Shown here piece after piece: positions 46,134 to 58,904 of a stretch of DNA of 64,000 nucleotides. The notes below the pieces were generated by a model that saw nothing but the letters and a program-made list of their open reading frames with translations, was not told the origin of the DNA and did not search any database. Origin of the DNA: Lineus longissimus (lineage: Eukaryota > Nemertea > Pilidiophora > Heteronemertea > Lineidae); NCBI RefSeq assembly GCF_910592395.1, contig NC_088313.1, positions 870,501 through 934,500 on the forward strand, in the 5' to 3' direction. Positions within the stretch are counted from its first letter, which is position 1. Each line of letters begins with the position of its first letter. The translations under genes and the position numbers were made by a program.

Positions 46134-49100
46134 GAAGTTATCACAGATAACATACAACGAAATTGTAATGGTTTGACAGGCTTCAATTGATCAAGTTGGC
46201 TTTGAAAGCCTTCAACGCTGATTAAGTTTGGAAAAAGGTTACGCGCGTGAATGGCTTCTGCCAATTTAACTGAAAATGGCTTCGAATTTTATTACTGCTG
46301 CGTGATTTGCAATTTGGCGATTGAGCTTTGCATACAGAATGAAATCAGATCAAATGAGAGATCAGGTTTTAATCATGTGATCAACGCGACCTGTGATACC
46401 ATGATACGATGGCCTTGCCTCGACTCTGCATTATTGAATTAACCATTTTGCTCATCGACGGGGCTACATGGTCCATTTCATTGCTTTGACGCTGTCTAAG
46501 CATGTTCAATGATGCTATAGGTACCGTCATTAAATATTTAACAGCACTTTCGATCAGACGACCCTAGTGAAAGCCAATAACTGAGCTAATAACAGCCACG
46601 GAACACTCGTAGTAGGCTATATTCGATGCATTCGTGTAGAACAAGGTAGTTAGTTATCATCTGAATTATAAGAATCATACAAAACTCGTGCAAAGGCTTT
46701 GCACGTGCATAACAATACTTCATACCCCAGCGATCTGTAAAGCCGGGAAACAATAGCACATCACTTGAGCCCGAATGAACAGCCAGCTTAGCATTCTAAG
46801 CCATGGTTCCAAAATGTCTCGTTATTTATTGCAATTAGATTGCGTGATCCCATATTTACATGTACGTAAGCCGGTATTGTTTTCGTTTTTTGCGGGTGAC
46901 GTTTCTGTCGCCACGGTGTGGAATGTCCCGCGGCTCGTCCTATCCGATATCTAAACACAATGACAGCTACTCGCAGTGGGGAGGCCATTAAGGTCGCTAG
47001 CTATCGAAAGTTGACCCTATGACATTTCCGCCTTCTCGGTCACTCGGACACTCGTATCATCAGTACTAATGCTGCGGCTAACACGATAGATCAGACGAAC
47101 TGTCTGCAAAATAATGACAACAGGAAATTCTGCCGCTGGGCGGTGTTTGGTCATCCGCTGATCGACATTATCCTTCAAGTTAATATACCAGATATAGGCT
47201 CACCGGAAATGGAAAATAGACGCGCCGTAATGAGCGGACATCACAGTACTCTATGAGAATGTTAAGTAAAGTCGGAAAAAGCCTCCTATACTAGTCCGAG
47301 TTCCTGACTCAATGCAACTGTTTCGACGATGAAGATTGGCAATACACCTAAGGAAGGTTTGCATTGAAGTCCAACGCCGAAGTAAGAGTACATCTTTCGT
47401 ACTTCTTATGAATAACGTCGTTGGCTGTTTTCGCGACCCTGGCGAAGAGCTACGAACTACCAACTACGATGTATGTAAATGTATTTTTCCGACGACTATT
47501 TTTCAGGAGTTTCTGGTATTTGTGCTACTTAATATGAAATATAGATAGGGGTTTCGACAAGTGAGTTACCAATGCGATTTCTCCCACGATATTTGAAAAT
47601 TGACAAGTCCAGGAAATCGATGGAGATAAAGAAACCATTTGATTATTCTCAAACAAATTTCGCTTCATGGCAATCCCGAGCGAAAAAAAATTAATTAAAG
47701 CATCCTCGCTTTATTTTCTCCAATTGATTGACCTGTCAGTGAAATCGACCGATGAAAATCCTCTATTTCATTTGAGATGCCGCTCGTCATTGTTTGGAGA
47801 AAGCAAATGCGCTTTGATATCTTGTTTCCTTTCAGCTCATTGAGACGAAAACCGAGATTACAAAAAAAACAGATAAAACAGATAAAAGGCCCAATAATTA
47901 TGAAGTTTTTATTGATGTTCTGTGGAATGTACAGATTAAACAAAAACTCGAATAGATCAAAAAACGAGGTACCCAAGAAAACAAATTAAAAAAACCCATA
48001 TTTATCGCTGGTCATTTATGATCTGTGAAGTGTAGGATACACAAAACCTCGAAAAAGGCAACAGTTTGCAAATGGGTTAGAATTTTTCAACGAAGTCGTT
48101 TCTTGTACGTGTAGTTATGCTACAGTGCTACCCATGTCCTGACTGCTTTATATCTTAAAATATATTATGCTGTTGTTAAAACTGTGACTTGGCTGGGTTA
48201 CCTTCTCAACTGACGTGGCAGAGATATTTCTTATACACATTTAGTTGGCATCCTCTACCACCTACGCAGAGAAATAAATGCCGTCGTTAACTTTTCACAA
48301 TCTTTATTTCTTACCTCATAGAAACCAGCGAGCGAACCACACCACTAAAAGACCAGACTGAGTACAAAGTACCCAGGTCGAAAAAACGTTCCAAATTGGA
48401 CCTTCCTTTGCAGAAACGAAGAAAGAAAAATATAGCAGATTGATGACAAATCGCAAAGAGCTCCTGGCCAATCTTTTCTACGTTTCTTATCAAGGTTTAT
48501 TCTCTCCAAAACTGGCGTGTTTTTCACAGCCTCGATTCGCGGTGGATAAGATGACTCCGATTATAGGAGCAAGTTATCTGCGGTTGTTGAAGGGGTCCGA
48601 TGCCGCTAGGGCCCCGTGTGATCAGCCGTTTTCTGATGTTTAAGCAATAGTTCCAAGCAAGCATCATTAAAAGTCTTACTTCAATTGTCTGATTGACCTG
48701 ATCAGTTATTTTCTTAGGTAAAAGCAGTATTATCCTAATGGTCTATTGCTTTAGATGTTGACCCCCTTGTTCCCGTCTATGTAAATGTTTTCTTTTGTCA
48801 AACCGAAGAACAACCAAAATGAATTTTACAATCAGTTATCCTTAAACAACATGTCTAATTTTGTTTGCGTCTCAAGCTCTCAAGAGTATACTTCGGTCTG
48901 TATCATGATTGCAGAATCTTCAAATTAACGTATTTTTACCAGCAAAATTACTCGTACTAAAAATAACTCGCTGTAACTGAATTTTTGTCTGTAGGGAGAT
49001 ATTGAGGTAATGAACTGTAAAAAAGTCCTGATTTTATTACAATCTCGGAAAGTGCTCCTGTCTTCCCATGGGATAGTGTACTAATGTGATGAAGACAAAA

Positions 49101-49190
49101 AGTGCTATTAAACAAAACCATTAGTTATATTGTTTTCTGTCGTCTTTTATACTTAATCATTAGAATAGTTCAAAACAACGCCAATTAATG
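46134..49190. other. Intron stretch without recognised element
   Basis: About 3 kb. A short FB-like tail (AAAGTCGGAAAAAGCCTCCT) lies at 47271-47300. Nothing else supported. Confidence 0.4.
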
Positions 49191-49194
49191 TTAC

Positions 49195-49425
49195 TGGTAT
49201 TTCGACATGGGTTGGCACACTTTGGTACGTTCTAGGCCCTTTTGCATTGCTTGAGCATGACTTACAGAACGTTTTCCCCTTCCCTCCCAGTTGAAAGCAT
49301 TTGGTCAAGCCCATACAATGTCTGTTGTCTTCAAACAAAGCCCGCTCGTACCTTGGCATGAATTCCCTTTGTCCCACTGTCTTACTTATGAAAGGGATAT
49401 CTTAATAACATCGACCCCTATGAAA
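49195..49425 (-). mobile_element. Family Z dispersed element, near-complete inverted copy
   Basis: CAAGCCCATACAATGTCTGT, then TGTCTTCAAACAAAGCCCGC, TCGTACCTTGG, CTGTCTTAC and ACATCGACCCCTATGAAA, the inverted Z order. Confidence 0.75.
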
Positions 49426-51230
49426 CAACTCTGACAACAGAGAAATCCCATGAAACAATCAGTGTCTTTAGTGTCTGGTCTAGAATCAATCATACTTGAT
49501 GATGATGATGATCACGTCAACCAGAACAAAAAGGTCTTCACCTTCGTCTCGTTCTCGGTCAAAACCTGAATCTCTCTACCCGTCTGAAACACCTTGCGAG
49601 TCATTCACGCATCGAGTAGTCTTGATTGAAGAAAAAAAAATGTCCATAAAATCATCATGCCTGTCCGTGCGTGATATAATTCTTCTATCAAGAACTCAGC
49701 GTTAAAAACTGAAACATGTAGCTTGAAGAAACCCGTTAAACATCCATATTAAATATCACTCACAGGGGGATGAAGATTTAATAGTGATTTTTCTTTCTCT
49801 GAAGCAGAAAATAACGGAATGTAAATCACTGAGTAACAGGAACAGCGGTGATCAATTGTGTGTTTATCATTCGCTACCGCCAGAATCCTAATTAATTTTC
49901 ATACCCCATAGAATTTCATTGCTGGGAAATTTGACACACTCGAGTGAAAAATGTCACCGCCTTTATCGAAGTTATTCCACAGGCAACGTCTATAAAACAA
50001 CTGTTTAATGAATATTGATGATTACGCGCCGACAATGGTTTACTAATGTTTGCAAGATATAATATAAATTTAATCATATTGAGAACTTAGAGTGGTTGTG
50101 GTGTCGTTTATGATCTCACAGGGCCACGTATTGTGATTGAGGAGGTTATGAAACGTTTATAAAGCAACAGTCGCATCTCAGGAGATCAAGTGGCGAATCT
50201 AGCAAAGCCACAAGAATACCTCCCAAGTAGTCATTTACATTTCACATGTGATACAATTTTAACTTACGATGATGGTAATGTTTGTCCAATTAAGATGCAT
50301 TTGCCTACAAGAGGCGAATTTCTTGTCAAAAATTACTTTGAAAAATCTACTTTTTTGAATCGATCGAATCTTGATAGTATACAAACCGATTGAACATGAA
50401 GAAAAGTAACTAAGAAATAGCTTAAAAGTAGTCACTTTTATGTCAGTTAAGATGATTTATGATAGAGGTAAGTTTTTGTCAGAATTCAAAATTGGTATAA
50501 TTTAGCCTTCAAGAGGTTGATATTTTTTTCTTCGAGATTACTTAAAAATCATCTTTTTCAAATTGAAGAGAATAACAGAAAGAAAAGCAACTAAAAAACC
50601 TACTGAGTAGTCATGTGTCAGATCGGATCTCATATTATATGATGATGATTTTTTGTCAAAATTCAAAATCGGGTGTAATTTAAGCTAAACGAGCGGATTA
50701 CTTGTAAACGTGCTTTCCCACCGAGTTATGGAGATTAAACCGTGTTGTCTTGGCAGGCAATTCCTCCGGCTTGTCTGACAAGACTTCATTGCCAGTCAAA
50801 TTTACGATGCAAATTATGTCAGATATTGAAGTCAAGTGTCTACATCATATCATGAATAATTTATAAAGCTAATCTATTTAATTAATGGTCCCGATAGTTG
50901 TTATGTCAAGAGTGTCAGGATTGATGTGCTTGTAAAAAAGGGATTTCGTGTTAATTAGCTACGAAACGAATTGATATCCAGTTGGCGGGAAGACGAAAAA
51001 TACAGAAGCCTCAACAAATTCAGGCCGCCGATTAAATCATCTTCCTGAGTGGCCCACCTTCCCTACATCGAGTTAGTATGTACTTAAGTTTGTAAAGTTC
51101 CTGGTCAGAGGAATTTTCTCCCAGACAATAATTGACTTTAAAAATATAATGATATTACTGTACATGAGTGAACAAATAAAAATAAATAAAAAAATCCAAA
51201 GTCCAAAAAACGAAAAAATGAAGAAAAAAT
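49426..51230. other. Intron stretch without recognised element
   Basis: Includes a GATGATGATGAT run at 49497-49512. Nothing else recognised. Confidence 0.4.
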
Positions 51231-51237
51231 CGGATTC

Positions 51238-51409
51238 ACCGGTGTACAAGGGATAGTAGTCCTAGGGCTGATAGTCCGTGTAACAATAGCCCGCATTGCT
51301 AAATGTTTTGGTTAGGGTTAGCGGTACAATAGGTCATGCTGCTTAATTGATCAAATACAATGCTACCGGACTATGACTCCAGGGGGACTATATCCGCTGT
51401 CACACCGGT
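51238..51409 (-). mobile_element. MITE M, copy 2
   Basis: Reverse complement of the 44157-44327 element with only scattered differences. ACCGGT flanks both edges exactly, inside otherwise unrelated intron sequence. Confidence 0.9.
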
Positions 51410-52700
51410 ATTCGAACTTGTAACTACCCGTTCCAAATTCCAATGCTCTAACAACTGAATCATTTGGACACGCTGGGTGCTAGTATTCTTTGATTCTGAT
51501 ATGCATGAAAGAATCTAGTATTCTAGACAATAAAATCACGTCAAATTTCGACAATCAAAAAAGCTAATGGTCAGTTCATCGACTATCCCCGACTTGTTAC
51601 ATTCAGATACAATTGCCACTGCTTGAAAGTCGATCATTACTTCGCGAACCCGGAAATCGGCTGAGAAGGTGCCAGTTGTAGATCGCTTACTTTATCAATA
51701 TCCGGCAGAGGATTATCTCAACCATTATTCATGTCTTCATCGGTGCACTCTAAGGAAGACGAAAATAAACACGCTGTAACGCGAGGATAAACCTTTTTAG
51801 GCAGGTGTTCAGGTTTCTCTCATTTTGATTCTTTATGGATTGTTTTTCAATATTGTTCATTTTGTAGTCGACTTCTGATATCATATATCCTGAGTTAGCA
51901 GCATTCTTTGCAGCAATTGTCGCCTGTCACACGCGTCTGGAGTGTATAATGTTGCAGGCCAAAGCATTACATTATTCGTCAAGTCATTGTTGGTATAAAC
52001 TTCCGCGAAGCAAAAGGGGGCTTACCTGAAACATTGCAAGGTTAAATCCCAGGTGCTCGTTCCTGCACAATATTCTTTAGTTCGAACCGAACTATGAATC
52101 TAACACGGTTTTTTATGGGGTGTCAATGCGCATGCACGATGTATACGAGATAATACTACTGGATGCTGACGCAACGAAGAACTACATGTTGTATTCATTG
52201 AAATGTACATCAGATGCACTATACAGTTCCATATAAGCCAAACATTTCCCTCACGCTGATTACCCACGGCGATTCAGGGAAGGGTCCGAGGAGATACTAA
52301 GGATGGATGAGTGTAAGATTGGAACAACTTTTCCCGCTGTACCTGATGGCATTTAACTTCTACTATAGTGCCTGAGTAATGCGTAGTGTAAATATACTTT
52401 CGTTCCTTAGTGACTCTCTCATCTCCTTTCCTCTGTGGCGAGAGGCCCTGTGAGGCGGCCTTGCACTTGCGTACGTGAACAGGCTCTAAATTTTCTCAAA
52501 CCCCGAGACGGAACGGAATGTACATGTACATGTACTTTCTACTTCTCTAATGAGGTTATTTAACCTTAAATGCATCCCACGTAACGCATTAACTAAGCAT
52601 TTGCTTCGCCAATAAATTTCAAATCACGCACCTACTGCTCTCAAGCGAAGTTTTTATAAAATTAAGTTGATAACGTATTATCTTCGAAGAACGAACAGCG
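51410..52700. other. Intron stretch without recognised element
   Basis: No shared repeat and no supported exon. Confidence 0.4.
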
Positions 52701-52702
52701 AA

Positions 52703-52742
52703 GAACACTTTAACACTTTAACACTTTAACACTTTAACACCG
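52703..52742. repeat. 10-bp tandem repeat (AACACTTTAA type)
   Basis: Four to five consecutive ACACTTTAAC units. Confidence 0.9.
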
Positions 52743-52927
52743 TACAAAGTGGGCGCTTTCACGCGAGAATAGATTAGATAGCGGTTTTGGATTTACTTTA
52801 TTCTTGTGAAGACTAACGATACAAATGTACGTGGTAAATGAATGAATAAATTAATACAAGAAGATAAAAAAATTTAACAGACCAAGGAAGAAAGAACGAA
52901 ATTCAGGACCCACCGAGACTGGTGATC

Positions 52928-52965
52928 CCAGGGCCACCCAGGGCCACCCAGGGCCACCCAGGGAT
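52928..52965. repeat. 10-bp tandem repeat (CCAGGGCCAC type)
   Basis: Four CAGGGCCACC-like units, the last changed to CAGGGATCAG. Confidence 0.9.
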
Positions 52966-54105
52966 CAGCTCAGAACAAGAACTGAAGTATATGATACATG
53001 TTTATCCTGATGACATTATTACAATCAGAATTTGCATTTTCCTTTGAGACTCGTTTAATGGTTTTCAGGTTCAAGGCAGCTATTTTTCAGAGAAACAATC
53101 CACTTTTTCTCGGAATGGTTCGGGACTCAATTATTTAGTTGGCTCTCTTTGAGACTGGTTGTTTACGGTGATAGCCCTCTCGGACGCCCGCCTCATTATT
53201 ATAACACAATTTGGAATCAAAACACGTTGTTTAGTTTCTCGGAGATTCGCGTTATTAAAGGGACACGTAATAGGTGTTGGCATTCAAATCCTCTCGGAGC
53301 ACGGCGAGAGTGTGACGCGAATAATGGCCCAGTGACAAATGACTCAATGCCCACAAGAATTTCTAAACCATCACTTTCAAAGACGTGGTGTTACTGGTAA
53401 TATCCTAAACATGTAGCGTTTCTGCTGGTCTCAAGATTAGACTGCCGGAATTAACATTGGGGTGCAAAAAACCTGTTAGAGCGGGCGTGTGTTTAGAGGC
53501 AGGGTTTCTCTGGAGAGAGAAATTACACCTCGTATTAGTGTAAATTTGAATGAAGAAAAGTCGAACTCTGAAGAAATCACCCCAGTAGTTTTCGCCTAGC
53601 GGCCCAAGAAGACTGACATTTACTAATGAAAGTACTAGGTGTACTGCACAAATCAGTCTAAGGCGACTAGAGTTGATGTTAATTTGTCTTCACCAACTGC
53701 TTCGAAAAAACTGAAATTGGTAGTTTTAAAACTGGAAAGAGTGTTCGATAAATCTCGTCAACTCATGTAGATAATGGTATACTTGATTGATCTCCAGGCC
53801 TCAGAGCAAAACAAACTCGCGGTCATCATCGGCAAATAGCCATTTGACGCTTTTTCTCTCTTCTGCATAGGATTTGCAAGATTCTTCGCTCAACCTTTCA
53901 AATGAATCAAATTGTCATTTCTATGGTTCAACTTTCCAGGAATAGTATAATGTTTAAGTGTCCCCTCCCATAGAAGTACTCTCTGCTCTGTTTTTTATCT
54001 GTCTCAAATGTGTTATATAAGCTGTTTCAAATGTCAGTGCTAGGGCTATTAAGATTCTTTTTGACGCTTTTAATTTGTACCAAAAAAGTTTCAAACTTGA
54101 CTTAC
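52966..54105. other. First kilobase of the receptor intron (donor side)
   Basis: No repeat or exon recognised. An open frame continuing past the donor to 53954 on the minus strand is intron read-through. Confidence 0.45.
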
Positions 54106-54436
54106 ATGCAGCCTCTCCGAGATACCAAGCTTCCTTTGTGTAAATCTCCATCAGCGCCGGTGGCATACACACAAGTATTACCAACAAATCAGCAATGCTC
54201 AAATTCGTCAAGAAATAGTTCGTCGGATTTTTTAATTCCTTGTCCCGCGACACTACAACAATGACGAGCGCGTTTCCTAACACTCCTGCCACGAATGTGA
54301 AGACATAAAACCCAGTGGTCATGATAAGGAGGTACATGGGGACTTCAGGATTGGACCTACTGGTCCCCTCGATGGACCCATTCGTGCTGTTGTTCGAAAG
54401 AAAACCATCGTGACTATTGTTACATCTTATTTCCAT
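54106..54436 (-). CDS. TRH/ETH receptor-like neuropeptide GPCR, exon 1 (N-terminus to TM2)
   Basis: Encodes residues 1-110 plus the first base of Cys111. The ATG at 54436 is the first in frame; the upstream TTG is not needed. The extracellular N-terminus (1-34) carries four N-glycosylation sequons (about 6, 15, 16 and 19), typical of peptide receptors. TM1 (35-62) contains GNALVIVVV, and TM2 (72-98) contains the LSIADLLVILVCMPPA signature with the allosteric-site Asp83. Loop 1 has the expected Trp (EAWYLGEAAC). The exon ends in GCAT before GTAAGT. Its only sensible partner on this strand is 22346-23289. Confidence 0.9.
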
Positions 54437-56680
54437 TGTAGACTCTTCGTGCAAAGAACATCAACCAACTCCAGATATCTCTTATCGAGAATTGTCGTCG
54501 TGTTGTGTATATCTGAATCCTATCACGTAATCACTATCAGTAATCCTTTAAGTATCCCAATTTTTTAGAAAGTAAGATCGAGCGGTAATCCCTTAAGTGC
54601 ACCAATCGTCAAAATGGGCAATTTCAATAAACTTTGACGGCGACCTTTTGCCAGCACTTCCAAAATGTCATTTCTCTCTGCAAAACTTTTCAAACACTTT
54701 AACACCAACAGCAAACTAATTCGACTTTAGGAAACCAGGCGGATTTTTTATAAACCTCTGAAATCACTCGGCGCCGAAGTTATGATGGTGTGAACATCAA
54801 TAAACCGGTTTTGGGTAGCAATGAAATAGAGTTGATCCTTACGATAAGATTTTAATTTCACGCTCAAGGTTGCTTTCTTGTCCCCTGCTGACAACGCCAA
54901 GTGATCAAATGTCACTAAAGATCTGAAATGATCGAAAACGACGATAGTGATAAACTTCCTGCGCTTTTCAGGTTTTGAGAATTTCCCCCGAAGTGTCAGC
55001 CAATAACCCTGACATCCGTAGAACTCACTCCGTGCGCGTGGTGTCAACGTGGAGTAAGCGACAGGTTTCTTGGTCGTGCCGGCTACGACTCGGGAGCCAG
55101 GCGGTGTGGTAGTGTCAATGGCATCCTATCGTTCAGAGAACATGTATGGCTGTACTGGTTCCCTTATAGCTCGCCAGGGTAACTATTGGTAACCTGGTGA
55201 ATTGTGGGTGGAGTCCGGGCATCCTGCCACAAGTCCCCCCCCCCTTATAGGGCCTATGTGTATATAAACATATCGCTTTTCATATAAATGTTATCTTTGA
55301 CATTATATATAAATAGTTTTATAGAGATCAGTGACTTTGAAGCATGCGTTTGTTTTGGGGTGTTTGTCCCAACGCGTGTCTTTCGGAATGGTCCGTGGCT
55401 TTGATGTTGAAACCATATGTTCCCTAGTTGCCTGACTCTTTATTTTAAAGACTCTGATATAAACCAGACCGTGGGGCATCCATCGGAGAGAGAGAGAGAG
55501 GCAGCGAGCCAGCAACGGGCAACCCTACTATCATTTAGAAGACCTGTTATTATTTTAGAAGATCTACAATCACTTAGATGACCTTCTGAACTATTGTAAT
55601 TTACCGAATAAAAGCATAGGGATAAGTCCATATCTTGCGTTATCATCTTTGTGTTGCCGACGATCTTATATATACTAACTTATATTGGGGGAAAGATCTC
55701 TGCAGACAGTCAGTCGAACATCTGATCATGACCTCTGGGAGGCCGTGGTTTGTAATTCCCCCTCCAATAGTGACGACTGGTGGCGTTAGGCACAGTATGT
55801 TACAATGGTAAACTGAATCATTAGTGATTGGCAAAAACTTGTCTAAATTTTCGGTGGTTGGTAGTTTCACTGACATCACATCGATCGTGGAGCTGTCTTC
55901 GTTCGTCATTTGTGAAAGTAACGTTCAGATAACAATTACTAGTATTGCAGAACCGATTCGTCAATTGGCAAACACTTGTCTGAAGTGTTAGAGTGGTTCT
56001 TTTGGATAGTCATTTGTTATGAATAATCGAGTCAGCACTTTTTGGACCAACTAGAGCTGCTCGAGTTTCCAGTAGCGTATTACCAATTACTGTATTGTTC
56101 GATTCTCCCGCTAACACTGGCTTACCCAGGCAATACATTCCACTAATGAGTTAGCCCATTCATTGATGGGCCACTGGATGGGTGTATGATGAGTATCGCA
56201 AACCACGTTTTCACTCGAGCAGTATCTGTGATGGCTCATGGTATTGCATTCAAGCAAACGATCATCACACGGGTGTAGTCTGTTCCGCCCAGTGCTCTTA
56301 TCGGCGTGAGACTTCCCGCTACCAGGAATAGGAACAGATACATCCTGAGTAGCATGGGCGTGTCATCATCTCACTATGGGTAATACGGTTAATAATGACC
56401 AGCAGATGTTATTCGACGAAACCAAAATATCAGCATTTGTGCTCTTGTATTGATGTCGAAGAAGGAGAGCGGTGGTAGGACACGGTCCTGAGGCGGAGTT
56501 CCATTTGCATTTTTAGATACACAGTTAATCACTACACCGTAGGCCCTACTGGAAAATGACTCAATTAGCATCGTGGCACTTTGAATACTTGCACAGTACA
56601 GCATTAGATATTCATGGTTTGTACTTACAAAATACTGCTGATGCAACCAAATTGTATAAAACAAATTGTTGGATGTAGCT
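54437..56680. other. 5' flank of the TRH/ETH receptor-like gene
   Basis: Should hold its promoter and any non-coding 5' exon. A GA dinucleotide run lies at about 55487-55501 and a C run at about 55226. No core promoter could be assigned. A roughly 80-base segment at 55685-55765 resembles 57058-57135. Confidence 0.4.
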
Positions 56681-56689
56681 GTTACTCTA

Positions 56690-56835
56690 CATTTCGTTAT
56701 TTCACCCCATGTTACCTTGCAGTTAAAATAATCTAGGCCTTGCCAAATACACGGTCTATTGTCTTCAAACAAAACATCGCCCAAAGGCCTAAATCCTAAT
56801 TGTTCTATACTGCGTTATCAAAGATCCTGATAACA
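56690..56835 (-). mobile_element. Family Z dispersed element, partial inverted copy
   Basis: CTTGCCAAATACACGGTCTA followed by TTGTCTTCAAACAAAAC, GGCCTAAATCC, then GATAACATCGACTGCCCC. Same order as the 26.6-kb and 49.3-kb copies. Confidence 0.72.
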
Positions 56836-58650
56836 TCGACTGCCCCCCCCCCCCTACAGCTTTAGTGAAGATCGATAAGCATGAACTGACAACGGGCAAA
56901 TCAAAGTAATTAATATAGCTTTATAGCTATTTGAAACCCCAGATTGAATTCTGTTGAGAGTGGACTAATGATATTGTGTCCCAAAAGCGCTTTAGATTCA
57001 TTATGAAATCGGGGTCAGTTAGCTCGTGTTGGTGGTTTCCTCGTGTTATTGAGCCTGGACCTGGGGGAAAGAATCTCTCAGGCAGGCGGTCGAGAACCAG
57101 GCCTGTGTGGGACTGTGGAATCCCTCCTCCTTCTCCCTGATCCTCAGACATGTCAGAAGTGACAAGCTGCCGGGCTGACCAACGTCTCCAGCTGCATTCC
57201 ATGGTAGCACAGCGCTACAAAGTTCATTACCCGACCCGTTGGAAACACTTATAGGGTACAATCCTTCAATTACTGGGGTGAGAACTGTCAGAGAAATAGA
57301 AACCGAGGAACGTGAACAATTACTATCACTATCACGGAACTACAGCAATCGCTTTGAGACACCTACATGTCTTCTCGGGGCGAATACGATGACAACATGA
57401 TGGCGCCGATTAGTTGTTACTGTTGTTATATTGATTCAGCAGTCAGGGACACCCCGTATCGCCCTGTTCAGGGACCTAGGTTTCATTGACGCGCCGAATT
57501 GACGGCGATCTCTGATGGGGAGTTCCATTTTTCTGTTCCCCACACTTGATTGTTTACCGGGAAATAGAGAATAGTCCTGGCATGCTGTGTGCGACATAAT
57601 ACCTTGTCAATAAGGTCCTTCCCAAGAGAACCAGGACGAATAAACACAAAACCACACGAGGTTGGGGTATCAGACTTCACTTAATTGTCATTGGCTTGGA
57701 ACCCCCCCCGAGACCACAAGATGTATCCCCCACTCCTGCCACGATCAATATATAATGTTGGAACACGGGTACAAACACCTTCTGGTTAATTTCGCCAGTC
57801 CCTCCTAACCTCGATGTAATCCGACAATATAACCGGCGACACTATTCACGGAAAGGTTTCAATATTGTAATTAGCCATTTTATGCCTCAGGCCAAATCCA
57901 TACAGCTGCCATTCGTGACAACATTCAGGGGCAAAGGAGAAATAGCACTAAATCATGATGAATTGGCGGTTACATCACAAAATAAAAAGTTTCCACAAAA
58001 TGTAGTTGACGGATATACTGACTTTAATCATGAGAATATCAATTGCGAGGTGTAATCTATTAGTCCATCTTTTGATTCCTAGGTGGCCAGACCTGGTTCC
58101 CTTAGTCTGCCATCCAGGAGACTACTGATAAACAAATTGATCCTTTCAGCAACAAGCAGTTGAAAGGGTTTTCGGGTTAAAAAGTTCATGTGAATGATTG
58201 AATGACTGAACATGATTAACCATGGAAATGGATCTTTAGTCGAGCCCCAACGATTGGAAAGAATTGGAAAGTAACTAGATGTCTGAGACCCAAATAAAAC
58301 GCGTTTCATGGGGGTCAGTCGGCTTAAGCTACCAAGGGCAAATAAAAGCAAAGCTCATGCAAAAGCAGGGTGTACCGAGCTAAGATTTTCCTGGCGCCTC
58401 ACCGAAGCAAAATATCGCCAGTAACAGTACTAGTAAGGCAATAACGGAGCCATTACCGCATCCAAGAAGTGAAGATAAGCAAATGATATAATTCAATGGT
58501 AATTCAGTCGCTCTGAATAGATCGCTGAACATTCTCCACAAGATACAACACGATATCAGTAGCTGTACTCCCAGCTACGCGAACTGTAGCCAAACAGCCA
58601 ATGCCATTATTCAGATGTAATCAAGTAACGGCCGTGGTATCCACATTGGT
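56836..58650. other. Intergenic stretch without recognised gene
   Basis: Contains a C homopolymer at about 56842 and the weak repeat noted at 57058-57135. No coding signature. Confidence 0.4.
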
Positions 58651-58654
58651 AAAT

Positions 58655-58875
58655 CAGGTCAACTTAACCGAAAGACAGTGGGGTTGCACAATTATACTAG
58701 ATTATCCTCACTGACCAAGAAACAGAGTACAGTTCTTTCACGGTGTCGACTAAAGGCGGTCAACTATGACATTGGCCAAGGTTGCTCAAGGTTTAGTGAC
58801 ACTGCTACTCTAGTGACGAGAGGTCTGCCAAGTAACTTTGGCCATATCTATCTGAAAAACACTTTTAGGGGCACT
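58655..58875 (+). mobile_element. Family A dispersed element, copy 6
   Basis: AGACAGTGGGGTTGCACAAT, TAGATTATCCTCACTGACCA, TTTCACGGTGTCGACTAAAG and AGTAACTTTGGCCATATCTA follow the family A order, with more divergence and no M insertion. Confidence 0.65.
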
Positions 58876-58904
58876 GCGCTTATATCTACCATATCTGCCT
58901 AAGA

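Larger units (their letters stand above)
23290..54105 (-). other. 30.8-kb intron of the TRH/ETH receptor-like gene
   Basis: The donor GTAAGT follows GAGGCTGCAT at 54106, and the acceptor TTACAG precedes 23289. Both are phase 1 and rebuild a Cys codon. Joined, the reading frame passes from GEAAC straight into KANAFIENG, exactly the loop1-TM3 junction expected for the family. The total coding length is 1275 bases, divisible by three. The intron holds satellites, foldback elements, MITEs and a LINE tail, listed separately. I found no other convincing coding exon in it on either strand. Confidence 0.88.

Noticed and set aside
53954-54105. Extension of receptor exon 1 beyond TM2
   Set aside because: The frame stays open past the GTAAGT donor by chance; the downstream residues do not fit TM3, whereas the 23.3-kb exon does.
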